Shown piece by piece: positions 1 to 8,325 of a stretch of DNA of 64,000 nt. The translations under genes and the position numbers were made by a program. This DNA is from an uncultured Nitrososphaerales archaeon. Its GTDB lineage: Archaea; Thermoproteota; Nitrososphaeria; Nitrososphaerales; Nitrosocaldaceae. The notes beneath the pieces are model-generated. The model made no database searches, was not told where the DNA came from, and saw only the letters and a program-made list of their open reading frames with translations. Numbering within the stretch: position 1 is the stretch's first letter; each line of letters begins with the position of its first letter. The stretch covers positions 47,982 to 111,981 of the forward strand of contig CALHIV010000003.1 of NCBI GenBank assembly GCA_938030895.1, in the 5' to 3' direction.

Positions 1-248
1 TTTATCCTTGTTGATGCCTCATCCTCCTCATCATGTGTAACTATAAGCACACAGCCTATGCTGCCTACCAACTTCTCCTTCTCTATCTTATCTGTTAGGA
101 GCATCCTTATCCCAGCCCTTATAACCTCAGACCTCCCTGAGAATCCGAACTCTCTTTGTAGTTCATCTATCTCCTTGAGCATATTATCTGTAAGTGATAT
201 GCTCACTATCCTAGCTTCTTTTCCCTTTGTCTCCTCAGCCCTCTTCAC
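1..248 (-). CDS. NikR/CopG-family metal-responsive regulator (3' end cut by window)
   Basis: The gene runs off the window start, so only about 82 N-terminal residues are present. Residues ~12-50 form a ribbon-helix-helix DNA-binding domain: the strand RIVSISLTD, then helices containing FGFSGRSEVIRAGIRML. The following GSIGCVLIVTH resembles the start of the NikR metal-sensing ACT-like domain, where histidines bind nickel or another metal. The GTG at 246-248 is the start: an in-frame TAA lies just upstream (261-263) and a minus-strand TATA-like TTATAA at ~272-278 places transcription next to it. It diverges from a Zn/Mn-type ABC importer, so it probably controls metal uptake. The metal specificity is inference. 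Confidence 0.8.
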   Translation of the reverse strand, partial: MKRAEETKGKEARIVSISLTDNMLKEIDELQREFGFSGRSEVIRAGIRMLLTDKIEKEKLVGSIGCVLIVTHDEEDEASTRI

Positions 249-256
249 ATCTAATA

Positions 257-318
257 CTTGTTATTATCCGTTTATAAGACTTTATCAGTTTTGTTAATAA
301 CAAAATACATATATATTA
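257..318. promoter_or_regulatory. Divergent promoter with TTGTTA/TAACAA palindrome
   Basis: Bases 291-303 read TTGTTAATAACAA, 6-bp inverted arms around one base, directly upstream of the plus-strand TATA-like CATATATATTA (~308-318) that precedes the importer start by about 25 bases. A further TTGTTA half-site lies at 258-263, close to the regulator start. The position between a RHH regulator and a metal importer makes this a likely operator; regulator binding is inference. Confidence 0.5.
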
Positions 319-338
319 ATAAGAACTAATGATGTACC

Positions 339-1292
339 ATGGGAATAGATAATAAGAAGGTTGTTATAGTTGCTGCTATTGTTATAGCTATAGTTGGTAT
401 CATTATTACCAGTGTAGCACTTCAAGGCCAGAATAGTAGTAGCAGCAGTAGTATTAATACAACGCCCCCTGAGAACTACACTCAACCATCGCAGGATGCA
501 AGCAAGAGGCTCAAGATAATGGCTACATTCTATCCTCTCTATGAGTTTAGCAAGGCTATCGTTGGAGATAAGGCCGATGTGGATCTATTCATCCCCTCTG
601 GCTTGGAGCCTCACGACTGGGAGCCATCGGCAAGGGACCTTGAGAGGTTAAAGGATTACCAACTACTGGTCTATAACAGTGTAACATTCGAGCCCTACAT
701 GGATAGGATCAGGGACCTAGGCTATGATCTGAAGATGGTTGAGGCAGCAAAGGGCATAATGCTTGACCAGGATCCACACGTATGGCTCGATCCAGTACTT
801 GCAAAGGAGCAGGTTAGGATCATACGAGATGCAATAACGAGCATGGATGAGGAGAACAGCAGATACTATGATGGGAATGCTAGAGCATACATGGCAAGAC
901 TCGATGAGCTTCATGCAAAGTTCGAGGAGGGGCTTAGAGAGTGTGAGAGGAGGGAGTTCATAACACTTCATGGAGCATACAATTACCTTGCCAGTCGGTA
1001 TGGGTTGGAGCAGATAACCATCGCTGGCCTTGAGCCAGAGCATGATATACCAGCAGCAAAGATAAGGGAGATAATAGATATGGCAAGGAAGCATGGTATT
1101 GATGTTGTTTATGCAGAGGAGGGCATAGACGATAGATTGGTTAGAGCACTAGCAGAGGAGATTAATGCTAAAGTGCTTACACTTAGCCCCATAGAGGTGC
1201 TAGATGATGAGGACTTGGAAGAGGGTAAGACGTATATAACAAAGATGGAGGAGAATCTAGCCAATCTGAGGATAGGGCTTGGCTGTAGATAA
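339..1292 (+). CDS. znuA: Metal ABC transporter substrate-binding protein (ZnuA/TroA family)
   Basis: Extracytoplasmic lipoprotein-like receptor that captures Zn2+ or Mn2+ and hands it to the permease. The 317-residue protein has an N-terminal hydrophobic anchor (~8-28), a Ser-rich linker (~33-40), then the cluster A-I fold. Metal ligand candidates are His92 (PHDW), His147 (PHVWLDP), His211 (TLHGAYNY) and the acidic AEEG near 260. It lacks the long His-rich loop found in many zinc-specific ZnuA proteins; only a short DQD is there, so metal choice is open. It is the first gene of a three-gene importer operon, and its ATG sits about 25 bases after a TATA-like box. Confidence 0.88.
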   Translation: MGIDNKKVVIVAAIVIAIVGIIITSVALQGQNSSSSSSINTTPPENYTQPSQDASKRLKIMATFYPLYEFSKAIVGDKADVDLFIPSGLEPHDWEPSARDLERLKDYQLLVYNSVTFEPYMDRIRDLGYDLKMVEAAKGIMLDQDPHVWLDPVLAKEQVRIIRDAITSMDEENSRYYDGNARAYMARLDELHAKFEEGLRECERREFITLHGAYNYLASRYGLEQITIAGLEPEHDIPAAKIREIIDMARKHGIDVVYAEEGIDDRLVRALAEEINAKVLTLSPIEVLDDEDLEEGKTYITKMEENLANLRIGLGCR

Positions 1293-1305
1293 TAATGAGC
1301 ATAGC

Positions 1306-2157
1306 ATGAGCATACTTAGGGTTAGAGATCTAACAGTTAGATATGGTAGCATAACTGTACTTGAGAGTATAAACATGGATGTTGAGCATGGCGATCTCCT
1401 AGGCATCCTAGGCCCCAATGGTGCTGGCAAGACAACGTTATTCAACTCTATACTAATGCTTCAGGAGCATGAGGGTACAGTGAGCATATTCGGTTACAGC
1501 AACGATGCAAGGAAGAAGATGCTACCATTCATAGGTTATCTCCCACAGAGGTTCAGCGTGGATCAGAACTTCCCTGCAAGTGTAGAGGACCTGGTCTCTA
1601 CAGGCTTGATCTCACTAAGGTATATGCAGAAGAGCGCTCCTCTCCTTGAGAGGAATGGGTACAGATGGGATTATGATCCAGATATGAGTAATAGAGAGAG
1701 GATAGATAAGGCGTTGGAGATGGTTGGTCTTGAGCATGCAAGGAGGAAGAGGATAGGCATGCTCTCTGGGGGCGAACTCCAAAGAGCACTTATAGCAAAG
1801 ATACTTGTGAGTAGACCTCTTATGCTTATACTCGATGAGCCATTCACCGCCCTTGACCAAGATGCACAGTCAAGGCTATTCAATATACTCAAGGCCCTAA
1901 ACGAGGATATGGATGTAACAATAATACTTGCTGCACATGACCTTATGCTACTCATGAGGCTTGCAAAGAGTATAGCATGTATAGATAGGAGGATCTTCTT
2001 CCATGGGAGCAAGGAGGAGTGCCTTGCAAGCGATCTCATAAGGTTGTACAGTGAGCATGCTATGCATATACACATGAAGGAGCATATGGGTGCTGGAGAG
2101 ACCGTTGGGCGTCTTGGCAATACTAGCGATAGGAGGAGTAGTGGTGGTATTGGTTAG
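1306..2157 (+). CDS. znuC: Metal ABC transporter ATP-binding protein
   Basis: ATPase that powers metal import with the adjacent permease and receptor. Visible motifs are Walker A GPNGAGKTT (~36-44), Q-loop LPQR (~80), signature LSGGELQR (~153), Walker B LMLILDEP (~172) and the switch AAHD. A charged insertion before the signature region (~112-132, NGYRWDYDPDMSNRE) is longer than usual. I chose the ATG at 1306, 13 bases after the receptor stop; an in-frame TTG at 1279 would overlap the receptor gene and adds nine residues with no family support. The C-terminal ~20 residues are Gly/Ser/Arg-rich. Confidence 0.88.
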   Translation: MSILRVRDLTVRYGSITVLESINMDVEHGDLLGILGPNGAGKTTLFNSILMLQEHEGTVSIFGYSNDARKKMLPFIGYLPQRFSVDQNFPASVEDLVSTGLISLRYMQKSAPLLERNGYRWDYDPDMSNRERIDKALEMVGLEHARRKRIGMLSGGELQRALIAKILVSRPLMLILDEPFTALDQDAQSRLFNILKALNEDMDVTIILAAHDLMLLMRLAKSIACIDRRIFFHGSKEECLASDLIRLYSEHAMHIHMKEHMGAGETVGRLGNTSDRRSSGGIG

Positions 2158-2202
2158 CATCAGTCTATCTGGAGTATAGATAGAAGGAGGAGGTGATCTG
2201 TT

Positions 2203-3036
2203 ATGTTGGAGATACTTGCATATCCGTTCATGCAGAAGGCGCTGATAGCAGGTATAGCAATTGCTGCTGCATGCTCTATGCTTGGACTCTTCCTTGTGCT
2301 TAAGCGCTACTCACTCTTTGGTGATGCACTCTCCCATGTAGCATTAGCAGGTGTTGCTATAGGCATATTCTTTAAGGTATACCCACTCTGGACCGCTCTA
2401 CTAACAGCGGTAGCAGCATCGCTTGGGATAACAAGATTGAGGGAGAGCACAAGGATACAGGGCGATGCTCTAATAGCCGTACTTCTTATATTTGGAGTAG
2501 CATCTGCTGTACTCCTTATAAGCGCATCTGGAGGATTCAGAGTAGACCTCTTCTCATACCTATTCGGCAGCATAACTCTCATAAGCAATGAGGATGCACT
2601 GACTGCAGTTATAGCATCTCTTGCAATAATAGCATCTTTGCTAACTCTGAAGGATAGGCTCTTCTACATGGTGTTAGATGAAAGGCAGGCAAAGATAAGC
2701 GGGCTTGATATCACACAACTCAACTACATCTTCATGATCATGGCAAGTATAATGGTTATAGTTGCTATCAGATTGGTTGGTATACTCCTTGTATCATCAC
2801 TCATAGTGCTCCCAAATATAGCAGCGATGATGCTAGGTAGAGGTTTCAAGACAACTATGCTTATCTCATTATGCATATCCATTGCATCTGCTATAACTGG
2901 AATCATTACAGCATACTACCTGAACGTCTCTACCTCAGGGATGATAGTCATGGTATGTATAGGTATTATGGTCTCCATAATGGTTTTAAAACATCACAAT
3001 ATGAAGATATCAGTTGTTAAAGAGAGCAGCAGATGA
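2203..3036 (+). CDS. znuB: Metal ABC transporter permease
   Basis: ABC-3 family integral membrane permease that forms the metal channel of the importer. The 277 residues contain about eight hydrophobic helices and the conserved GDALSHVALAGVAIG segment (~38-52) of this family. The start is well set by a strong Shine-Dalgarno run, GGAGGAGGTGAT, at 2187-2198 ahead of the ATG; this is one of the few clear ribosome binding sites here and fits an internal operon gene 45 bases after the ATPase. The C-terminus is a short charged tail. Confidence 0.88.
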   Translation: MLEILAYPFMQKALIAGIAIAAACSMLGLFLVLKRYSLFGDALSHVALAGVAIGIFFKVYPLWTALLTAVAASLGITRLRESTRIQGDALIAVLLIFGVASAVLLISASGGFRVDLFSYLFGSITLISNEDALTAVIASLAIIASLLTLKDRLFYMVLDERQAKISGLDITQLNYIFMIMASIMVIVAIRLVGILLVSSLIVLPNIAAMMLGRGFKTTMLISLCISIASAITGIITAYYLNVSTSGMIVMVCIGIMVSIMVLKHHNMKISVVKESSR

Positions 3037-3330
3037 ATACTCTCTCTATTAACATTAGATTGTAACGAATTATCTGGTTTAGGCCGCTGTATTGGCTGAT
3101 TGGGCTACCATCGGTATGTTTTACCACATAGAATGATTTCCTCCTCTTGTAATAGATAAGAAGAAATGGAAGGAAAGGAAAGGGAATGGAGGGAACTATA
3201 GCCTTTAATTAATATAACTTTTATCCCCTTACCCTTAAATAATCTATAAATTAATTGATGGACAATCGAGATGGCTCTAAGATACTCTCTCTACAATAAT
3301 ATTTATATATAAATACCTAGAGATTATCCC
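3037..3330. other. Intergenic stretch with one promoter
   Basis: No gene is recognisable in these 294 bases. The right end carries TATTTATATATAAATA at 3298-3313, a perfect palindrome that serves as a TATA box for the gene fragment starting at 3331. A purine-rich tract lies at ~3160-3200. I see no repeats of CRISPR type despite the cas10 remnant next to it. Confidence 0.5.
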
Positions 3331-3798
3331 ATGAACATGAACTATGAAGATAGGATAGTTGTTGCTTTAGCAGCACTCCTTCATGATATAGGTAAGTTCG
3401 AACAGAGGAGTAAAAGGTTAAGGAGACAACACCAAACACTAGGTAGCTACTTTGTAAACGAATATCTGCCTAACTTTGGTAGTGATATAAAGAAGAGGGT
3501 GAGTAGAATTATAAAAGAGCATTATGATCATTCTAGTACTGATCCTCTAACAAAGATCGTGATGAGTGTTGATGCCCTCTCTGCTAGTGAGAGGCTTAGT
3601 GTTCATTAGGTTAGTCTTTATCAAGAAGATAGTAAGCTATTCTATAATGATGTACAGAGGCTCTCAAGCGCATTCAATCTAAATTACTACCCAAAACAAC
3701 CAATAACTCTAGAGCATATACCAAAGCCAACAACAGAGATTACTACAAGTAAGGATGAGTACATCTATTGGAGTATAATAGAAGAGTCAGAAACTTAG
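3331..3798 (+). pseudogene. Remnant of cas10/csm1 (type III CRISPR), N-terminal HD domain
   Basis: The first 92 codons encode a Csm1/Cas10-type HD domain: ALLHDIGKFEQR, then a conserved His in HQTLGSYFVNEYL, a second His-rich helix (KEHYDHS) and VDALSASER. The reading frame then meets TAG at 3607-3609 but continues in the same frame with recognisable sequence (YYPKQPITLEHIPKP, then DEYIYWSIIEE) to another stop at 3796-3798. Full Csm1 is several times longer and carries palm domains with GGDD; none of that follows, nor does any other cas gene. A good TATA box remains. Known of the family: the HD domain is a DNase in type III effectors. Possible alternative: a stand-alone 92-residue HD protein. 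Confidence 0.7.
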
Positions 3799-3923
3799 AA
3801 GGATAGAAGGTTTGATGAAGTTGCTCCTAATACCACCATTCACCTCTCTACTATACTTGTAATAGTATTTGTGTTTCTCTTAAGATAAATGGTACCAGTA
3901 AAAATGCAAGTACTAAGCAAGCG

Positions 3924-5039
3924 CTACGTTACCACCTTATCCAGCTCATTACTACCTATTGCAATCTTGATCTCCCTTGCTATCCTCCTACCCATACTCA
4001 TAGGCTCATCGTAGAGCAAGTACGAGTATGGAGAACCATTAACATACAGGTTTGTTCCAGCAACTATCCTTGCAGAGAACTCGAAGGCTACAAACCTACC
4101 ATCCTGATCATAGACCCCTTCTATGCAGAATGGACCTATCATGCCAGGCTTTACTAGACGCTCAGCAGCATAGACGAACCTCTCGCCCATGCTATACACC
4201 TCATCCAGTAGGGACTCCCTAAGCACCAATGGGCTGTTGCCTATAACATTATAGGATATCTCATCTATCCCTGAATGCTCCTGCTGTAATGCTGGTATCC
4301 TTCCTATGGCATCTACATTGGACTCATACCTCCTATCTATGCCTAATAACTCAAGATCCTTGCTCAACGGTGAGTAGAAGTACTGGAGGTATACTGGTAC
4401 ACCAAGCACATACTCTTGAATGTACAGATCATCTATGCTCTTTACAATACCTTTGCTTACTAACCTGTTATATTGGGTCATGAAACTCTCCTTATCCCAT
4501 GCAAGGAAATAGCCCTTGCCACCAGCAGCACCATGTAACTTTGCTATAACTAGACTATTTGCTTTATCGTTACCATTACCATTACCATTACCATTACCAT
4601 TACCATTACTGCTACCATCAAGTTCATCTATGCTGATACTCCTAGGAATATTCAACCCCGCTTCACGCATCAGCCTCTCCTTCAGCATTCTATCAGCCTC
4701 CCATCTGAGTATCCATCTGTTACCAAAGAATGGTATCCTTATACCCTCTATCTCCTCTATCCTCATGCTTGATATATATGTGCCATGGGGCACGAGTATG
4801 CAGTTGTTATCATGTAACTCATTCTGCACATTCTCACTGAATGAGTACTCGAACCTGTAATCATCAACCAGTATACGCTTGTCTATGAACCTGAACCTCC
4901 TGTATAACCCTTCCCTCCTCCTCTCGCATATAAGTATCGTCTTGAAGCCCTCATCCTTTGCTCCTTTGAGTACTTGCAATGCGCAATGTGAGCCTAGAGT
5001 GCCTATAGCATTCATCTTAAAGGAGTTGCATACAACCAT
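3924..5039 (-). CDS. purP: PurP-like FAICAR synthetase (ATP-grasp)
   Basis: Formate-dependent, ATP-using enzyme that formylates AICAR to FAICAR in archaeal purine synthesis. The 371 residues show the PurP N-terminal domain (IGTLGSHCALQVLKGAKDEGFKT, VPHGTYISS), the ATP-grasp core (LHGAAGGKGYFLAW, YIQEYVLGVPVYLQYF) and the C-terminal segment (GPFCIEGVYD, VAFEFSARIVAGTN). Archaea often have PurP paralogues of other function, so the exact reaction is probable rather than certain. An (Asn-Gly) run of about six pairs at ~150-162, encoded by a GGTAAT microsatellite, sits in a surface loop just before the ATP-grasp core. Confidence 0.85.
   Translation of the reverse strand: MVVCNSFKMNAIGTLGSHCALQVLKGAKDEGFKTILICERRREGLYRRFRFIDKRILVDDYRFEYSFSENVQNELHDNNCILVPHGTYISSMRIEEIEGIRIPFFGNRWILRWEADRMLKERLMREAGLNIPRSISIDELDGSSNGNGNGNGNGNGNDKANSLVIAKLHGAAGGKGYFLAWDKESFMTQYNRLVSKGIVKSIDDLYIQEYVLGVPVYLQYFYSPLSKDLELLGIDRRYESNVDAIGRIPALQQEHSGIDEISYNVIGNSPLVLRESLLDEVYSMGERFVYAAERLVKPGMIGPFCIEGVYDQDGRFVAFEFSARIVAGTNLYVNGSPYSYLLYDEPMSMGRRIAREIKIAIGSNELDKVVT
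4570..4609 (-). repeat. ATTACC/GGTAAT hexanucleotide microsatellite inside purP
   Basis: About 6.7 perfect copies of the 6-base unit, read on the coding strand as GGTAAT, produce an in-frame Asn-Gly run. As the unit is a multiple of three, expansion or contraction keeps the frame. Shorter copies of the same motif occur in other genes of the window. Confidence 0.9.
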
Positions 5040-5097
5040 TAATTAATTTAATGGATTTTGAAGAAGAGAAATAAATTGGTTAGCAGTTGCATTACTA

Positions 5098-5232
5098 TTA
5101 CTCCTTTACCTCCCTATTCACTATCTCCTCTACAGCTTGGCTTACGTTGAGCATGCCCTTGGCCTTTGCGTACTCTTCAAGTATCTTAACCTGCTCCCTT
5201 GTAAAGCATATAGGCATGGTGCGCTTTGGCAT
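5098..5232 (-). CDS. Small ribbon-helix-helix-like protein, 44 aa
   Basis: A short ORF read on the minus strand: begins MPKRTMPICF, followed by TREQVKILEEYAKAKG and a second helix (VSQAVEEIVNREVKE). The pattern of one strand and two helices matches CopG/Arc-type RHH proteins, which bind DNA as dimers; small proteins of this shape are common in ammonia-oxidising archaea. It is free-standing between purP and the alanyl-tRNA editing gene. Function and target are unknown. Confidence rests on fold pattern and clean coding composition rather than on a named family. Confidence 0.65.
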   Translation of the reverse strand: MPKRTMPICFTREQVKILEEYAKAKGMLNVSQAVEEIVNREVKE

Positions 5233-5432
5233 AGTTAAGGATTGGTATGCTAAGATAAAAATCTACCTCTTCATCTACTGCCATGTTGCCATTGGTTGGA
5301 GATCAAGCAGTATTATTCTAAAATCTCATCAATCGGCCCCATTAGGATAGATGACATAACTATTCATTATTAGGGTATTTGCTGTCCATAACAATTCAAT
5401 ACAAATTAAAAAGTCTTTGATGTAGCAGATCT

Positions 5433-6383
5433 ATGGAGAGGCATCATGATGCGAAGGCACACACAGCAGAGCATATATTTGCTAGAGCATTGCAGAATAT
5501 GCTAGGCTCTGAGAGTATCCAAGTGCTGAAGGTTGAGCACCTTGGCGATGTAAACAAGGTTTACATAAGGTGTAAAGGGCTTACCATGGATGATGTGCAT
5601 AATGCAATGCTTACAGTTAACAGGATAATAGATGAGAATAGATCGGTTATAGAGCATACATTCCCTTCCCTAGACGAGGCAAAGAGTAGATTCCCAGAGT
5701 TAAGGGCATACGATGCAAGGATCTCTGGGAGGGTAAGGGTTGTAGAGATAGATGGCTATGACTACTCTGCATGTACTAGGGAGCATGTTAGCAATACAAG
5801 AGAGTGCGGGTTCTTCATAGTGAAGAGTGTATCAAGGGAGAGGGATGTGAGTAGGGTTGAGTACCTTGTAGATGATCTAGCAAAGCAGTATGCCATAGGC
5901 TCAGTAACAAGACTCGCATCTATAACATCTATGCTCAAAGCAAACATAAACGCCCTAGAGGTTACCCTAGAGAATATACTTGAAGAGCTGGATGCTTTAA
6001 GGTCTATGGTGAGGAAGTTTACAGAGGATGCAGTAGATGCATTAAGCGCAGTAAGGGTTAAGGATCTGAATCTGTATTATGGATGCTTCAGCATGCTTGA
6101 TGATGGTACATTGCTCAAGAAGGCTGGCGCAATGGTCAAGGATGATACAACTACCAAACTGGTTATATTCTTGAACATCAAGAATGATAGAGCGAACGTT
6201 ACAATAGCAAGCAATCATCCAAGGTTAGATTGTAGTACATTACTCAAGGACATGCTTGCTAGATATGGGGGCAAGGGTGGTGGCAAGGTAGAGTTTGCAA
6301 CTGGCTACATTAACAGTGTAGATGGCAATAGGATAAAGCAAGAGGTTATAGAGTATATAGAACGGGCATTAATGGCTTCATGA
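5433..6383 (+). CDS. Alanyl-tRNA editing protein (AlaX-like with C-terminal DHHA1 domain)
   Basis: Predicted deacylase that removes Ser or Gly from mischarged tRNA-Ala. The protein starts directly in the editing domain: His10 and His14 (HTAEH) and Cys114/His118 (SACTREHV) form the zinc site of the AlaRS/ThrRS second additional domain. Residues ~170-200 are a coiled linker and ~205-316 look like the DHHA1/C-Ala tRNA-binding domain, including GAMVKDD and RYGGKGGGKVEFATG. The catalytic aminoacylation domain of AlaRS is absent, so this is a free-standing editor, not AlaRS. Confidence 0.82.
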   Translation: MERHHDAKAHTAEHIFARALQNMLGSESIQVLKVEHLGDVNKVYIRCKGLTMDDVHNAMLTVNRIIDENRSVIEHTFPSLDEAKSRFPELRAYDARISGRVRVVEIDGYDYSACTREHVSNTRECGFFIVKSVSRERDVSRVEYLVDDLAKQYAIGSVTRLASITSMLKANINALEVTLENILEELDALRSMVRKFTEDAVDALSAVRVKDLNLYYGCFSMLDDGTLLKKAGAMVKDDTTTKLVIFLNIKNDRANVTIASNHPRLDCSTLLKDMLARYGGKGGGKVEFATGYINSVDGNRIKQEVIEYIERALMAS

Positions 6384-6470
6384 TAGGGCAAAGAGTTGAA
6401 CTAGCATAATGCATCTCTAACCATCATTCTTTTCATTAAACTTAAATTTGTAGTGCATAATCTTGCTAAC

Positions 6471-7877
6471 ATGAGTCTTGAGGATGATCTAGGGGATTGG
6501 AGGAGATCGCATTACTCATCGGAACTTCAGGGTATGGATGGTAGGGAGGTTACGCTCATGGGCTATGTATCAAGTATAAGGGACCATGGAAATATAGTAT
6601 TTGTGATGCTAACAGATAAGGAGGGGGAGGTGCAGATAGTCTTCAAGAAGGATGGATCTAGCAACTTACCTGAAGCAGAATCCAAGGTAGAGCCATCACC
6701 ATCATCGCTATCGTCGTTATCACCATCACCACAATCGTTACAATCATCACACTCGTTATTCTCAAAGGCAAAGGTTCTGAAGGAGCATTCATCGATAGCT
6801 GTTAGAGGCGTTGTAAAGAGCATGAAGAATGCACCAAAGGGTATTGAGATAATACCAAGGGAGATGAAGATACTCTCTCTAGCTAGGAGCATACCTCCAT
6901 TCTCAATCTACAGTAAGAGCATCCCATTGGATGCTAGACTGGATATAAGGGCTGTAGATCTTAGGAGGCATTACCTTAGGGCTGTCTTCAAGATAAGGCA
7001 TAACGTACTCAAGGCCATACGTGCTTTCCTGGATGAGCAAGGGTTCATAGAGGTCAATACACCAAAGATGATATCTACAGCATCTGAAGGTGGTGCAGCA
7101 CTCTTCCCTATCTTTTACTTCGATAGGGAAGCGTTCCTTGCTCAGAGCCCACAGCTCTACAAGGAGCAGTTGACCCTTGCATTCGAGAAGGTGTATGAGA
7201 TAGCTCCAATATTCAGAGCAGAGCCATCCAGAACGAATAGGCATCTTGCAGAGGCTATATCTGTTGATGTTGAGCATGCATTTGTGAACTATGAGGATGT
7301 TATGCATATACTGGAAGGGATGGTCTCGCATGTAATAGGCTATGTTAAGGATAAGAACAGGGAGGAGTTGGATATGCTAAGCATGGATCTAGTAAAGCCT
7401 ACAACACCATTCCCAAGGTATAGGTACTCTGAACTTGTAGATATGCTAAGAAGAGAAGGAGCAAGGATAGAGTGGGGGGATGACTTTACTACAGAGCATC
7501 TCAAGGCACTTGCAGGTATACTCAAAGGCTACTACTTCGTAGTCGATTGGCCAGCAAGCATGAGACCATTCTACACCAAGGTCAAGGGCGATGGTAGTTA
7601 CGCCCTAAGCGAATCCTTCGATCTTATGTACAATGATCTAGAGATATCCTCTGGTAGTACAAGGATAAACAGAAAGGATGAACTCATAGCAAGGCTCAAG
7701 ATGCAGGGCCTCAAGCCAGAGTCATTTACACATCACCTTATTGTATTCGATTACGGTATGCCTCCTCATGCTGGATTTGGTCTAGGGCTCGAGAGGTTCC
7801 TTATGACGATAACTGGGATAGAGAATATAAGGGATACAACATTCTATCCTAGAGATATAGACAGGCTTGTGCCATGA
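6471..7877 (+). CDS. aspS: Aspartyl-tRNA synthetase, archaeal type, probably nondiscriminating
   Basis: Class IIb synthetase: N-terminal OB-fold (HYSSELQ, GYVSSIRDHG), then motif 1 region, flipping-loop type SEGGAALFPI, motif 2 FRAEPSRTNRHLAEA and motif 3 GFGLGLERF. From memory of the Thermococcus enzyme, the two OB-fold residues that enforce tRNA-Asp specificity there are Trp and Lys; here the Trp site is Ser and the Lys site is Pro (NAPKGIEI). With gatCAB immediately downstream this suggests it also charges tRNA-Asn with Asp. A ~30-residue Ser/Pro-rich insertion (~71-102) interrupts the OB-fold. ATG at 6471 chosen because TATA-like CTTAAATTT lies ~25 bases upstream; GTG at 6453 is the alternative. 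Confidence 0.9.
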   Translation: MSLEDDLGDWRRSHYSSELQGMDGREVTLMGYVSSIRDHGNIVFVMLTDKEGEVQIVFKKDGSSNLPEAESKVEPSPSSLSSLSPSPQSLQSSHSLFSKAKVLKEHSSIAVRGVVKSMKNAPKGIEIIPREMKILSLARSIPPFSIYSKSIPLDARLDIRAVDLRRHYLRAVFKIRHNVLKAIRAFLDEQGFIEVNTPKMISTASEGGAALFPIFYFDREAFLAQSPQLYKEQLTLAFEKVYEIAPIFRAEPSRTNRHLAEAISVDVEHAFVNYEDVMHILEGMVSHVIGYVKDKNREELDMLSMDLVKPTTPFPRYRYSELVDMLRREGARIEWGDDFTTEHLKALAGILKGYYFVVDWPASMRPFYTKVKGDGSYALSESFDLMYNDLEISSGSTRINRKDELIARLKMQGLKPESFTHHLIVFDYGMPPHAGFGLGLERFLMTITGIENIRDTTFYPRDIDRLVP

Positions 7878-8031
7878 TAGATTATTAATAACATAGATAT
7901 ATAACATAGATAGAGAGATAGAAGATAGATATAGAATATAGATTACTAGCATTGGTGCAGATTAACACCAACCATATCCCATCCACTATTAACATTGGTT
8001 TATATATACAGCAGTAGCAGAGAGCATCATA

Positions 8032-8310
8032 ATGGTTGGTATAGAGGAGGTTAGGCATCTAGCATATCTGGCAAGGATAAGCATTAAGGATGAGGAGTTA
8101 AGGCTCTATGCTGAGCAGATGGATGAGATACTGGCATACTTTAACATGCTCGATGAACTGAATGTAAGCGATGATGTTGAACCCTACAGGATGTGTAGAG
8201 CATATAATGAGATGAGGGATGATGTACCAGTTGCATTTAGCGATAACGTATTGAGCAACGCAAAGAATACCAAAGGACGGTTCATAAAGGCGCCAAAGAT
8301 GTCATCATGA
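8032..8310 (+). CDS. gatC: Asp-tRNA(Asn)/Glu-tRNA(Gln) amidotransferase subunit C
   Basis: Small 92-residue subunit that wraps around GatA and GatB and stabilises the amidotransferase. It shows the family pattern EEVRHLAYLARISIKDEEL near the N-terminus, the DEILAYFNMLDELNV segment and the typical VEPYRMC followed by a DDVP-type turn. It is the first gene of gatC-gatA-gatB; TATATATA at ~8001-8008 lies about 27 bases upstream of the ATG, suggesting a leaderless operon transcript. Confidence 0.88.
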   Translation: MVGIEEVRHLAYLARISIKDEELRLYAEQMDEILAYFNMLDELNVSDDVEPYRMCRAYNEMRDDVPVAFSDNVLSNAKNTKGRFIKAPKMSS

Positions 8311-8325
8311 AGGTAGAGATGCTGT

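Noticed and set aside
1279..1305. TTG start for the metal ABC ATPase
   Set aside because: It overlaps the znuA end and adds residues unlike the family; the ATG at 1306 is sufficient.
3037..3924. CRISPR array next to cas10 remnant
   Set aside because: No regularly spaced repeats were found on either side.
4516..4860. Leu/Pro repeat protein on plus strand
   Set aside because: It is the antisense reading of the purP microsatellite and core.
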